From Nocardioides pocheonensis (GTDB lineage Bacteria; Actinomycetota; Actinomycetes; Propionibacteriales; Nocardioidaceae), in assembly GCF_003725535.1 (NCBI RefSeq), contig NZ_RJSF01000046.1:140203-204202 (forward strand): DNA of 64,000 nucleotides, written 5' to 3'. Below are positions 39,871 through 48,985 of the stretch, piece by piece. How positions within the stretch are numbered: position 1 is the stretch's first letter; every line of letters starts with the position of its first letter. Position numbers and translations under genes: made by a program. The notes beneath the pieces are model-generated. The model was given only the letters and a program-made list of their open reading frames with translations. It was not told the origin of the DNA and did no database searches.

Positions 39871-40959
39871 TCAGGCCAGCGACGGCTCCTGGTAAGGAGC
39901 CGTGCGCTGGTCGAGCCCCCTACTCCGAAGAAAGTCGCTGACTACCCCCGCGACTTCGGCATTGTTCAAGTCAGACATGGGGAAGTGTGTGTTGCCCTTC
40001 ACCCCCACGTCGGGAAGTTCCAGATACGTGGCGTCACCGCCTCGCTTGTTGATCGCGTCGACGAACTGTCGGCCACGCTCGCGCTCGAGCCGCCACAGCT
40101 CGATACCGAAGTCGGCGTTCGGGTCAGGCTCGTCTGCGATGTTGTCGCCCATCAGAATCAGGATCGGTATCTTGGTCAGTTCCTGAAACCTCTCGCCCGG
40201 AACCAGCTGTGGCTCCAGGAAGGGAAGTAGGAACTCGTTCGCAGTTGAGACTGGCGGCGGAACGTCGTCGTCCGGGAACGCATACTGGCCCGGCTCGATA
40301 GAAACGATCGCCTTGACGGACTCCGAGCGCTTCATTCCTGTGACCCACCCGTACTGCCCACTAAACGAGTGCGTCATCAGGATGCTGGGCCCGGCAGTAT
40401 CGAGCAGGTCAACCATGCCCTCTGCCATGAACTCCCGGTGCTGTGCGTTGAGCGGCTCCGGACCGGTGTTTGGAGTCTGTTGCGCCATGAACTGACGTAC
40501 AGAACGTGGGTCCCGCGGAAACGCGATACCCGCAAAGAAATCCGGAGACCCCGGAGGATGCCACGACCCGAGTCGCTGGGTGCCCCAGAAAGTCGCCTCG
40601 CTGTCCTGCGATGGCAGGGGCGGTAACTCCTCTTGCGAAGACGGGAAGCTCGACACGCGCCCGCCGCGACCGCGCCTCGGCTGGTCGACGATGAACACGG
40701 GCCAACCTTGACGCGTGAAGATCTGCCAGAAGCCTTCACGTCCGTCTGGGGTCGACTCCCATGTCTTGCCCGACTGTCCCATGCCGTGCCACATGATCAG
40801 TGGGAACTCGCAGGCCTCCATCGGAACGAAGTACTGGGCGTACCCGTGATCACAGTGACACGTTTCGCCTGCTTCATTCTGGACGACCCTGCCTCCGTAG
40901 AAGAGGCTCCCCATGGCGCGGAGAGTGATCGGCTGCTCATGTGGTGCACCGATGGTCAC
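39871..40959 (-). CDS. Alpha/beta hydrolase
   Basis: A 362-residue alpha/beta-hydrolase: LIMWHGMGQSGKTW (oxyanion region), VFIVDQPRRGRGGR, and the nucleophile elbow LMTHSFSGQYGW (Ser in HSFSG, a variant of GxSxG whose first Gly is Thr). A later Asp in MGDNIADEPD and a His in GNTHFPM could complete the triad. No signal peptide. Ester or ring-opening hydrolysis of the pathway substrate is plausible. A single-gene unit with its own operator pair F. Confidence 0.85.
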   Translation of the reverse strand: MTIGAPHEQPITLRAMGSLFYGGRVVQNEAGETCHCDHGYAQYFVPMEACEFPLIMWHGMGQSGKTWESTPDGREGFWQIFTRQGWPVFIVDQPRRGRGGRVSSFPSSQEELPPLPSQDSEATFWGTQRLGSWHPPGSPDFFAGIAFPRDPRSVRQFMAQQTPNTGPEPLNAQHREFMAEGMVDLLDTAGPSILMTHSFSGQYGWVTGMKRSESVKAIVSIEPGQYAFPDDDVPPPVSTANEFLLPFLEPQLVPGERFQELTKIPILILMGDNIADEPDPNADFGIELWRLERERGRQFVDAINKRGGDATYLELPDVGVKGNTHFPMSDLNNAEVAGVVSDFLRSRGLDQRTAPYQEPSLA

Positions 40960-40982
40960 TGGAGTCCTCCTCGAACCAACGA

Positions 40983-41016
40983 TTCGTCATTTCGAATCGA
41001 TTGTCTGATGTACGAA
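40983..41016. promoter_or_regulatory. Paired 14-bp operator (site pair F)
   Basis: TTCGTCATTTCGAA (40983) is a near-perfect palindrome, part of GATTCG-N6-CGAATC. GTCTGATGTACGAA (41003) starts exactly 20 bp later. The pair begins 24 bp before the alpha/beta hydrolase start, so it probably overlaps its promoter or leader. Confidence 0.8.
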
Positions 41017-41124
41017 TGGACTCCGACGCTAGGCGTGTAGATCCAGCCTGTCAATGGGTGGACGACTATCGACGGTCACGCGCGTCTGCCCCGGAATTCG
41101 CGCGGTTGACCCGGAACGCTGCTA

Positions 41125-41158
41125 ATCGGTATTCTGACGATCTATCCTTATATACGAA
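41125..41158. promoter_or_regulatory. Paired 14-bp operator (site pair G)
   Basis: ATCGGTATTCTGAC (41125) and TCCTTATATACGAA (41145) start exactly 20 bp apart. Each keeps only one good half-site. The pair is about 105 bp upstream of the CMD gene at 41263. Confidence 0.5.
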
Positions 41159-41262
41159 CGCGCCACTGGTCTTCGACCGGTCCATGTCGGAGCAGGTAAG
41201 CCACCAATCTAAGAAGCCGCCGGCCTCATCGGGCCGGCCTGCTGACACCAAGGGCGGAGCAG

Positions 41263-41616
41263 ATGACTCAAACCGACCGACCGAAGCCAACTGCTGCTCG
41301 TGAGCTAATCGGCGACTTTGCGCCTCGACTCGTCGAACTGACGGATGGAACCCTGTACGACGAAGTGTGGAACCGGGAGGTGCTGAGTCGTCGCGAGCGC
41401 AGTTTCATCACGGTTGCGGCGCTCGTGGCCGCGGGGAACTTCGAGCAGCTGCCTTGGCATCTTCGGTATGCGGTGGAGAATGGCATCAGCCAGCAGGAGA
41501 TCAGTGAGGCCATCATGCACCTCGCCTTCTACGCCAGCTGGCCAAAGGCGATGTCTGCGATCAACGCGGCCAAGACAGTCTTTGCGGACGCCTTCCCGGC
41601 CGACGTCGTGGACTGA
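41263..41616 (+). CDS. Carboxymuconolactone decarboxylase family protein
   Basis: A 117-residue helical protein: VWNREVLSRRERSFITVAALVA, LPWHLRYAVENGISQQEISEAI (His and ENG signature of 4-carboxymuconolactone-decarboxylase relatives) and FYASWPKAMSAINAAKTVF. It is divergent from the alpha/beta hydrolase. Decarboxylation or lactone chemistry is suggested by the family, but many members have unknown reactions. Confidence 0.87.
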   Translation: MTQTDRPKPTAARELIGDFAPRLVELTDGTLYDEVWNREVLSRRERSFITVAALVAAGNFEQLPWHLRYAVENGISQQEISEAIMHLAFYASWPKAMSAINAAKTVFADAFPADVVD

Positions 41617-41922
41617 GGCGCTGAACGCCCCGCCCGTTCTGGCTTTCTGGCGCTCACCGGATCGCCAGACGCCCGGCCGAACCCCTGAGGCTTGCGCGGA
41701 CGTGGCAGTTGCTTCCCGGCGATATTCCCACCACGTCGATGCGCTTGGCTCTTTTGGTGAGCCGCTCGATCGGGTCGGTCGATCGACGATTTCTTGCGCC
41801 AGTGCGCGTGCGGGAAAGTTGATCCTCTTTGGCGAGTTCCTTGGCGGGTTCTCACAGAGCTCACGCATTGGACTCTCCGACGTGGTGGACCGACACGAAC
41901 CGGTAACCAATCAGACCCAGAG
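41617..41922. other. Convergent intergenic region, no gene seen
   Basis: About 305 bp between the CMD gene and the MmgE/PrpD stop. No open frame with a domain and no operator pair were noted. Confidence 0.5.
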
Positions 41923-43332
41923 TTACATGACTCCAGTGGACGCCCCCACTACGGGCGCGGGGGCCGCCACAAGCCGGATGAGTTGACCAACATCCGCGCA
42001 CCCCTCCAGCTCTCGGATGCCCGACTTGAGCTGACGAAGGTCCCTGGAACTGGGAGGCGCAGCGGCCACGGCCGCGCAATTGGCGAACTTCGCCTCTAAG
42101 GCGTCCCATGTGAGCGGGGCAGATGCACTGCCGGGGACGCGGTCTCCAACGGCCTCGACACTTCGTCCGTCTTCGGTGAGGATCCTGACGCGGCCCAGAG
42201 GGAGCTCGGTGTGCCAGTTCAGTGCGGGGTCGGGAATCGGAACCACTTTTGCCGCGGTACGGAGCACGTCCTCGTTCCGAAGAGCGTCCTCGGTGAAGTC
42301 GGACACGTCGATGCCCCCCCGCACTGCGGCCACGGCTACAAGGTAGGGCAGGCTGTACTGCGCGTCGGCTCGACTTTTCGGCGCTCGGCGGGCTTCCAGT
42401 GGCCTACAGGTCAGCTCGTGATAGTCGCCGACGTAGAGCCGGATCTCTTTAATCTGCGCGCCGGTGAGGCCGTGGTTCGCAACTAGGTCGATCGTTGCCT
42501 TTATGTGGCTGTGCGAGGTGCCGACGCACGGCCACGCCTTGTACTCCGTATCTGCGCCCCTGAAGTCTTCTCCCAACCCTTCGAGCATGGCGGCGCGGTC
42601 GAACTGGCCCTGGAAGTAGCTCGCGAACACGCCGTAGTCACCCTCGAACAACTGAGGAATCCCGGTGACACCCCGTTGCGCTAGGAGAACAGCTTCCACC
42701 GCACCTCTGGCAGAGAATCCTGCATACATCCCGTGCAGATCACTGCTGGTCCCGGCAATCATCTCGGTCATGCCGGCCGAGTGCATGCTGGCGATGCCTA
42801 GCGCATGGGCCACCTGCTCCGAGGGCAGGCCCAGCACCCGTCCGGCTGCCGCCGTCGCGGCATAGACCCCAAAGACCGTGGACAGATTCCACTCTCTGCG
42901 CCAGTCGATATTGCGTCGAAGCCGGGTGAACAGGTCTTGGCCGACTGCGACAGCGGTGATCACGTCCCGCCCGTGCACGTTGCCCGCCCGCTCGGCGACT
43001 GCCAGCACGGCGGGCACAATGGAACTGCTGCAGTGGTGGCCCCACGGTGTGAGGTCATCAAAGTCCAGGCAATGCGCCATGGCTCCATTGGCAAAGGCCG
43101 ACGCCGCAGCCGGATACCGTCCGGAGCAGGAAACGATGGTGGCTTCCTCTTGACCTCCCGTCTCCCGCACTAGGTCGATCAACCCGGTGACCTCTGGCTC
43201 CATCCCACTGGCGGCGAGAATGACACCGAGCACGTCCAAGACGCTCTTCTTCGCGGCCTCAGCTGCAGCAGGCGAGAGCGCGTCGTAGCTCGCGTTCGAC
43301 GCAGCCAAGGCGAAGTGATCGACGAGGTCCAT
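41923..43332 (-). CDS. MmgE/PrpD family protein
   Basis: A 469-residue close paralogue of the gene at 21812, sharing the CLDFDDLTPWGHHCSS active-site helix, AVAVGQDLFTRLRRNIDWR, AAAAGRVLGLPSEQVAHAL, HSHIKATIDLV and GDRVPGSASAPLTWDALEAKF. It is co-transcribed with the cupin gene 125 bp upstream. The two paralogues may act on successive or stereoisomeric acids. Confidence 0.88.
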   Translation of the reverse strand: MDLVDHFALAASNASYDALSPAAAEAAKKSVLDVLGVILAASGMEPEVTGLIDLVRETGGQEEATIVSCSGRYPAAASAFANGAMAHCLDFDDLTPWGHHCSSSIVPAVLAVAERAGNVHGRDVITAVAVGQDLFTRLRRNIDWRREWNLSTVFGVYAATAAAGRVLGLPSEQVAHALGIASMHSAGMTEMIAGTSSDLHGMYAGFSARGAVEAVLLAQRGVTGIPQLFEGDYGVFASYFQGQFDRAAMLEGLGEDFRGADTEYKAWPCVGTSHSHIKATIDLVANHGLTGAQIKEIRLYVGDYHELTCRPLEARRAPKSRADAQYSLPYLVAVAAVRGGIDVSDFTEDALRNEDVLRTAAKVVPIPDPALNWHTELPLGRVRILTEDGRSVEAVGDRVPGSASAPLTWDALEAKFANCAAVAAAPPSSRDLRQLKSGIRELEGCADVGQLIRLVAAPAPVVGASTGVM

Positions 43333-43457
43333 ATCCCGTTCAACTCCTCAGGACAACTGAGCCAACGATGCTCATCAACATGAATTCACTTTTCGCGGGA
43401 ACTAACTGTGCTTGCCTCGGGAGGCGAAGGCGTCGCGCTCCAAAGATTTGTCGCGCG

Positions 43458-44000
43458 TCACTCGCGGACTGCAGCGAACTGCGTGGAGGACAGGGTGCAA
43501 GCGCGTTCGGAACGATTGCTCCAGGCATGACGGGTTCCGCGTTGAACGAGGGTGTCGCCGGTACGCAGGAGAGTTTCACCGTTCTCCATCACCAGCCAGA
43601 TCTCGCCGTCCAGGACCGTCACCACGTCGATGGTGTCCGTCCTGTGCATCCCCGCTGCCCCGCCTTGCGCGTCGTTGCCCTGATCTCCGTAGAGCTCATG
43701 GAGGGCTGCCTCATATGCCGCAGCCTTGTCTGCGTCGATGTCCTTGTCGGCAGGGAACACCGCGAGCCGGACACAGACACCGCGCACGGGGGGCGCCATC
43801 ACCCATTCGCCGCTCTCGACGGGAAAGTCCTCCACCCTGGCCGGCATCGATTCTGCGCGCCAGATCTCCATAACGACGGAGCCGGTCGGTCTTTGCACCC
43901 AGGTCGGAGTTGGGCCGTCACTTACGACTACGGAACGGCCATCGTCTCCAATGCCGGTCACGACTCTACGGGCCAGCCTTGGCTGCGGCTCCGTTGACAT
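43458..44000 (-). CDS. Cupin-domain protein
   Basis: A single-cupin protein of about 180 residues. The C-terminal part reads MHRTDTIDVVTVLDGEIWLVMENGE, TLVQRGTRHAWSNRS, the G(X)5HXH-like and G(X)5PXG-like cupin motifs, though the metal ligands are only partly kept (MHRTDT, RHAWSN). The N-terminal 80 residues resemble cupins described in polyketide or aromatic clusters. The ATG at 44000 has GGAGATC just upstream; earlier ATGs lie across operator H. Confidence 0.82.
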   Translation of the reverse strand: MSTEPQPRLARRVVTGIGDDGRSVVVSDGPTPTWVQRPTGSVVMEIWRAESMPARVEDFPVESGEWVMAPPVRGVCVRLAVFPADKDIDADKAAAYEAALHELYGDQGNDAQGGAAGMHRTDTIDVVTVLDGEIWLVMENGETLLRTGDTLVQRGTRHAWSNRSERACTLSSTQFAAVRE

Positions 44001-44093
44001 CTGATCTCCTCTACACCGCGACATCAGTCGATCGCTGTCCAGCAATTGGGATCGCAAGCTGGCGAAAGACTCGGCCATCTCGGCATGCGTGAT

Positions 44094-44127
44094 TACGTAC
44101 TGTCGTACGCCATTACGGCTTAAGTTA
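44094..44127. promoter_or_regulatory. Paired 14-bp operator (site pair H)
   Basis: TACGTACTGTCGTA (44094) and TACGGCTTAAGTTA (44114) start exactly 20 bp apart. The first is a good palindrome; the second is imperfect in its right half. It lies about 95 bp upstream of the cupin start. Confidence 0.7.
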
Positions 44128-44183
44128 GCGCAAGAACTGACCCAAGACAAGAATCGGAATGGCCCTTCAGGGTGATGGATGGG

Positions 44184-44217
44184 TTCATATTATCGTATGC
44201 TCAGTCGTGATCACGAA
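44184..44217. promoter_or_regulatory. Paired 14-bp operator (site pair I)
   Basis: TTCATATTATCGTA (44184) and GTCGTGATCACGAA (44204) start exactly 20 bp apart. The second contains the perfect palindrome TCGTGATCACGA. It ends 20 bp before the enoyl-CoA hydratase ATG, overlapping its probable promoter. Confidence 0.8.
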
Positions 44218-44237
44218 CCAGCGCGAAGGAGGTGGCT

Positions 44238-45014
44238 ATGCCTACATCGGGAGTTCGGCTCGAAGAGGCAGGAGCGAATGTCAGGGTGCTCGTCATTGAC
44301 CGGGTTGAGCGTCGGAATGCGCTCAGCATCGCCGTGAAGGACCGAATCGCGGACCTGGTCGAGGTGCTCGACAACGACCCGGGCGTCAAGGTCATTGTCG
44401 TCACCGGTGGACCCTCGGTTTTTGTCGCCGGGACCGACGTTGAGGAGATGTCACGCCTCACCCCAACTGAACACACGCTCATGGCGACGGACAGAATGTT
44501 CCGCGTTCTCCGGGCTTGTAGGACACCACTCATCGCGGCGGTGGATGGCTACGCTCTCGGCGGAGGATTCGAGCTCGCGCTGAGCTGCGACCTGATCGTG
44601 GCCGGCGCAGGGGCTAGGTTTGGTCTTCCGGAAATCAGGGTTGGTGTGATGCCAGGAGCCGGGGGGACCCAAAGGTTGGTGCGTTTACTCGGGAAGTACC
44701 AGGCCTTGCGGCTCGTCCTCACGGGTGATCACATCACCGGCACCCAGGCTCATGCCATGGGCGTCGTGTCTGACGTCACCGACGACGGTGCAGCATTGGC
44801 GCGAGCCCTGGAGCTCGCCGAAGTCATCGCAGCGATGCCCCAGCTCGCTGTCCAGGCGATCCTTGAGGTGGTCGAAGTCGGCGCTGAGGCTCCCATCGAC
44901 GTGGCGCTTGTACTTGAACGACGAGCATTTCAGCTGCTCTTCGATACTGAGGATCAGAAAGAGGGCATGCGCGCTTTCCTGGAGAAGCGCTCACCCGAGT
45001 TTCAGAATCGCTGA
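44238..45014 (+). CDS. Enoyl-CoA hydratase/isomerase family protein
   Basis: A crotonase-fold protein of about 258 residues: DRVERRNALSIAVKDRI, VFVAGTDVEEM (oxyanion region), VDGYALGGGFELALSCDLIV, GLPEIRVGVMPGAGGTQRL (with the two catalytic glutamates of hydratases: Glu in GGGFELALSC and Glu in LPEI). The ATG at 44238 has AAGGAGG five bases upstream. A single gene with its own operator pair, convergent with the acyl-CoA synthetase. It would hydrate an unsaturated CoA thioester. Confidence 0.92.
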   Translation: MPTSGVRLEEAGANVRVLVIDRVERRNALSIAVKDRIADLVEVLDNDPGVKVIVVTGGPSVFVAGTDVEEMSRLTPTEHTLMATDRMFRVLRACRTPLIAAVDGYALGGGFELALSCDLIVAGAGARFGLPEIRVGVMPGAGGTQRLVRLLGKYQALRLVLTGDHITGTQAHAMGVVSDVTDDGAALARALELAEVIAAMPQLAVQAILEVVEVGAEAPIDVALVLERRAFQLLFDTEDQKEGMRAFLEKRSPEFQNR

Positions 45015-45039
45015 ATCGTCCGCCGTCCGGCGAATCCCT

Positions 45040-47133
45040 TCACCTGCCGCTTCGCAGCACGAACAGGCCGTCGACCGCCACCACACCTCGGCCTTCCTCG
45101 CGCACGAGCAGCGGATTGATCTCGGCCTCCGAGATCTCGATGCCGGTCAGGCAACCGAGCTGCGACATGGAGGAGACAACTTGGGCGAGTGCCTCCTTGT
45201 CTCCCGGCGGCAGGCCACGAAACCCCGAGAGGACCTTCAGTCCCGAAACCTCTTCGATCATGGCTCGTGCCTCGTCGAGATCGACCGGGGCCAGCCGTAC
45301 AGCGAAGTCGCGATACACCTCCGCCATCACACCACCCACACCCAGCACGACGATCGGTCCGATCTGCGGGTCATGGCGGAAGCCCAGGATGACCTCGGCT
45401 AGCCCAGACTCCATCTGCTGGACCAAGATGCCTTCGATACGCGCTTCGGGCACGTTGGCCCGAACCCGCTCGATGATCGCGGACGCGGACAACCGGAGTG
45501 CCTCGGCATCAGCGATTCCCAGTTGGACTCCACCAGCATCGGTCTTGTGCAGCACGTCGGCCGAAAGAACCTTCGCCACGACAGGGAAGGTCAGTGCCAC
45601 CTCGTGGTCGGGTTCGGCGATGATTTCGCTACGCGCGAACGGGATGCCGAGCGCTTCGAACACGGTGCTCGCTTCCCGCTCGTTGAGGGTGGTGCCCTCC
45701 GCCGTCTCCAGTGCGCGTGTCACCGCCGCGAGGCGATCATCGTCTGTGAGCTGTTCCTCTTTCGGCGGCGTCCAGCATGCCCACGCCCGAATGGCATCGA
45801 CGCAGGACTCGGGAGTCCGGAAGCCGGCGACACCGCTCTCGTCGAGCAAGCGGAGGGACTCGACGGCGTGAGGGGCGATGAACATCGCCAATGGCTTCCC
45901 GTTGCGGTCTGCGCTAATGACCGGCTCGACCGCAATCTCGGGTTGGAATTGCGCGGAGCTGCCTGCGACCGCGAGAACAAGATCACAGTGGTCCGATGCC
46001 AGCAACTCCTCGAGAACTGGACCGTATACATCCGCGCGGGTACCGGCATGGGTCAGGTCGGTCACCCTGGCATCGCTGATGGTGATGCCCCTGGCTGCGA
46101 GGTTCTCGATGACCTTAGGAGAAGGCGGGACGACGTTGACGCCGACGGTTCCCAAACGGTCGACCACGATGCCGGCGCCACCACCGGTGGTTGACATGAC
46201 CGCAACCCGATGCTGCTGCGCCGGCCTCTGAGAGACCAGCAGAGGCGGCAGCTCGAAAAGGGTCTCCAAGTTGTCCACCCTCAGAATGCCGTTGGCGCGG
46301 AAGTAGGCATCGACCACCTCGTCCGCTCCGACCATCGCACCGGTGTGTGAGGCCGCCATGTCGCGACCGAGTTCCGAACGGCCGAGCTTGTAGGCGATGA
46401 TCGGCTTGCCCGCCTCGGCAGCTCGCCGAGCAGCCCGCGCCAGACGAGGAGCATCACGGATGCTCTCGATGAAGAGCAACACTGCGCCGGTCGCATCGTC
46501 GTCTACCAGGAGGTCGACGAGCTCCCCCACCCCTAGGTCGGCCTCGTTACCAATCGAGACGATCCGGGAGAAGCCGACTCCACGCCCGAGCCCGCGGGAG
46601 ACGAGTCCACCGGTCATGCTTCCCGACTGCGAGATGATGGCCAACGGTCCCGGCGTCACGTCAAGCTGCTCCATGGCGGAGTTCACGGAGAGCGCGCAGG
46701 AAGGCCTCGTGCTATAGATCCCGCTGCAGTTCGGGCCGAGGAGCCGCACGCCGTGCTGGCGGGCAACATTGACCAGTTCCTCCTGCAGCCGCGCTCCCTG
46801 GGGGCCGGTCTCCGCAAAGCCGTCGGTGTAGATCGTTGCTACCGTTACCCCGCGCTTCCCGCATTCTTCGATCGCCCGCGGCACGGCGTCGACCGGCACC
46901 ATGATGAATGCATGGTCGATCCGGCCAGGCGCATCAAGGATCGACGGGTAAGCCCGCTCGCCGAAGATCTCGTCGCGCCCGGGGTTGATCGGAACGATGG
47001 TGCCGCCGAATCCGTGCGACCGAAGCATGCGCTGCGGTCGAGCTGTGTTCTTCGTGGCGTCACCGGACGCCCCGACGAGGGCGATGGCCCTCGGTGCGAA
47101 CAAAGCGTCAAACAGATCGCCATGCCGCTGCAC
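45040..47133 (-). CDS. ADP-forming acyl-CoA synthetase (acetate-CoA ligase family)
   Basis: A 697-residue fused alpha-beta enzyme. An N-terminal CoA-binding domain (PRAIALVGASGDATKNTARP) is followed by a succinyl-CoA-synthetase-like middle with LLGPNCSGIYS, IISQSGSMTGGL, and the phosphohistidine segment DMAASHTGAMVG. A C-terminal ATP-grasp domain has FPVVAKVLSADVLHKTDAGGV and AEINPLLVREEGRG. It activates a carboxylic acid to its CoA ester with ATP giving ADP. It starts with GTG one base after the ACAD stop and is the last gene of the nine-gene operon. Confidence 0.92.
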   Translation of the reverse strand: MQRHGDLFDALFAPRAIALVGASGDATKNTARPQRMLRSHGFGGTIVPINPGRDEIFGERAYPSILDAPGRIDHAFIMVPVDAVPRAIEECGKRGVTVATIYTDGFAETGPQGARLQEELVNVARQHGVRLLGPNCSGIYSTRPSCALSVNSAMEQLDVTPGPLAIISQSGSMTGGLVSRGLGRGVGFSRIVSIGNEADLGVGELVDLLVDDDATGAVLLFIESIRDAPRLARAARRAAEAGKPIIAYKLGRSELGRDMAASHTGAMVGADEVVDAYFRANGILRVDNLETLFELPPLLVSQRPAQQHRVAVMSTTGGGAGIVVDRLGTVGVNVVPPSPKVIENLAARGITISDARVTDLTHAGTRADVYGPVLEELLASDHCDLVLAVAGSSAQFQPEIAVEPVISADRNGKPLAMFIAPHAVESLRLLDESGVAGFRTPESCVDAIRAWACWTPPKEEQLTDDDRLAAVTRALETAEGTTLNEREASTVFEALGIPFARSEIIAEPDHEVALTFPVVAKVLSADVLHKTDAGGVQLGIADAEALRLSASAIIERVRANVPEARIEGILVQQMESGLAEVILGFRHDPQIGPIVVLGVGGVMAEVYRDFAVRLAPVDLDEARAMIEEVSGLKVLSGFRGLPPGDKEALAQVVSSMSQLGCLTGIEISEAEINPLLVREEGRGVVAVDGLFVLRSGR

Positions 47134-47134
47134 G

Positions 47135-48286
47135 TCAGCGCCCCGGTCGCTGGGAGAAGCGGCGGCCGAAGACCGACTCCGCGATGCGGTTCTGGAGCAT
47201 CTCGATGGTGCCTCCTGCGATCATCCAGCCGCGGGTACGGCGAAGGCAGTACTCGACAAGCGTTTCGTCGCTGTATCCCATTCCACCCATGACTTGCAGC
47301 GCCTCGTTGGCAACATCGAACCCCACTCGGTTGCACTTAACCTTCGCGATGGCGGTCTCCTCGGGTGAGGGGAATCCCTGGTCAGCGTTCACCGCAGCGC
47401 GGTAGAGCAGCAACTGAGCGGCATCAAGCTCGATCTTCATGTCGGCGAACTTCCACTGCAGTCCCTGGAACTCCGCCAACGGCCGCCCGAACTGGTGCCT
47501 GGTCAGCGCGTGCTCTCGGGCAAGGTCGTAGGCGTAGCGACCAAGTGCAAGCGACCGGGCACTGTTGCCGATGCGCTCGACGTTGAACCCGCTCATCTGG
47601 CTCTTGAAACCACCCGGTCCGAGCAAGACGTTCTCGGCCGGCACGTAGACATTGTCGAAGAAGAGCGGATTCCATTCCTCGCCGCCCAGGAAGTTCGCCG
47701 GCGCACCAAAGGAGAAGCCCTCTGCGCCTCGCTCGATCAGCACCGACCCAATGCCCTCGATCCCTGGCCCAAATCGCACGTAGACCAGGAATACTGACGC
47801 ATGCAGGCCGTGGGTCGTGAAGATCTTTGCACCGTTGATGCGGAAGCCATCGCCGTCCGGCGTAGCCGACGTGGTGAGTTCTGTCATTGCGGAACCCGCG
47901 TCCGGCTCCGTCATCGCGACGCAGATGACGCCATTACCACGCAGCAGCGGTTCCAGATAGCGCTTCTTCTGATCGTCAGTGCCGAATTGCGCCAGCACCC
48001 GCAAGGCGCCGAAGTTGCCGGCCTGGATCACATCCGCGCTCCGGGGGCAGGCGGCGGCAATCTGCTCGATGGCAAGGACCGCGTCCATCAGCGAGCCTCC
48101 TGACCCGCCATCCGCCTCATCCACAGTGATGCCGATGAGCCCCAGCTCAGCCATCCGGCTGGCCACGTCCCACGGGTAGTCGCTGCTGTGAGCCCGCTCC
48201 AGCGCCCCCTTCGCAAGCTCGCGTCGCGCGAAGTCGCGGACTGAGTCGCTGAACGCCTTCTGCTCGGGCGTGAGGTCAAACTCCAT
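47135..48286 (-). CDS. Acyl-CoA dehydrogenase
   Basis: A protein of about 383 residues: MEFDLTPEQKAFSDSVRDFA, CVAMTEPDAGSA (FAD), GAKIFTTHGLHASVFLVYVR, ARSLALGRYAYDLAREHALT and QVMGGMGYSDETLVEYCLRR with the C-terminal helices. The catalytic Glu around 240-250 or in the MGGMGYSDE helix cannot be fixed by eye. It introduces the alpha,beta double bond of an acyl-CoA. The ATG at 48286 overlaps the VOC gene by 11 bases; the longer frame upstream is not the start. Confidence 0.92.
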   Translation of the reverse strand: MEFDLTPEQKAFSDSVRDFARRELAKGALERAHSSDYPWDVASRMAELGLIGITVDEADGGSGGSLMDAVLAIEQIAAACPRSADVIQAGNFGALRVLAQFGTDDQKKRYLEPLLRGNGVICVAMTEPDAGSAMTELTTSATPDGDGFRINGAKIFTTHGLHASVFLVYVRFGPGIEGIGSVLIERGAEGFSFGAPANFLGGEEWNPLFFDNVYVPAENVLLGPGGFKSQMSGFNVERIGNSARSLALGRYAYDLAREHALTRHQFGRPLAEFQGLQWKFADMKIELDAAQLLLYRAAVNADQGFPSPEETAIAKVKCNRVGFDVANEALQVMGGMGYSDETLVEYCLRRTRGWMIAGGTIEMLQNRIAESVFGRRFSQRPGR

Positions 48287-48947
48287 GGAACCGTTCTCCA
48301 GTCTGTAGCTGATGGGCATGCATGTGGCCGGCGCTTCCGGACTCCGGCTGAACGGACGCGAAGTCATCGGACGCCAAGAAGTCCGCGCGCGTTGGGAACC
48401 GACGGATCGGACGCGTGCCGTCCCAGGTGGCGGCGAGCCTTTCGATCGCGGACATGTACGAGTGGCGGTAGGGCGTCATCGGCACAACGGCGACGACTAC
48501 ACCGACCGATGCCGGGCTCTCGTAGTAGCTGGCGTTCTTCGTGCCGTCGGCGACGTGTATGGTGCTGAGTTCCCTGAACCCAGCGCCCTCAATCGCGCGA
48601 CAGGATGCGGCGTAATCCTCCGGCCAGAATTCCAGGTGCTGGACCCCTTCACGCCCGCCATCGAGAAACTCGCGGTAGGGCGACGGTGCATCGTTCGACT
48701 GGCTGATGAGCTCGAACTGGGTTTCACCTCCATACGTCAACGCGAGCGACATCTGCACGTCGCTCCGTCGTCCGCGATGCATGAACGTCCGGCCCTCCAA
48801 CCCATCCTCGATGAGGATCCAGGGCCCGACCCCCAGATGCTCTGACCAGATCAGCGCGGCCTGCTCGAGGTCGTGGACGACCATGCTTACCTGCATTCGC
48901 TTGCCCAGGATGTCTGGAACGCCATTGCCGCGGGGAAGGGAGTTCAT
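48276..48947 (-). CDS. VOC-superfamily protein
   Basis: A protein of about 223 residues with glyoxalase-type betaalphabetabetabeta modules: MQVSMVVHDLEQAALIWSEHLG, FELISQSNDAPSPYREFLDG and GVQHLEFWPEDYAASCRAIE. These are VOC metal-ligand-like positions (His/Glu in HLEFW). It is a clear paralogue of the gene at 56919. Methylmalonyl-CoA-epimerase/dioxygenase-like roles are possible. The ATG at 48947 was chosen over 49001 because it begins just before the domain. Confidence 0.85.
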   Translation of the reverse strand: MNSLPRGNGVPDILGKRMQVSMVVHDLEQAALIWSEHLGVGPWILIEDGLEGRTFMHRGRRSDVQMSLALTYGGETQFELISQSNDAPSPYREFLDGGREGVQHLEFWPEDYAASCRAIEGAGFRELSTIHVADGTKNASYYESPASVGVVVAVVPMTPYRHSYMSAIERLAATWDGTRPIRRFPTRADFLASDDFASVQPESGSAGHMHAHQLQTGERFHGV

Positions 48948-48985
48948 TGGTGTGCCTTTCTTGGTGATTGCAGCAAAGAGGTCTG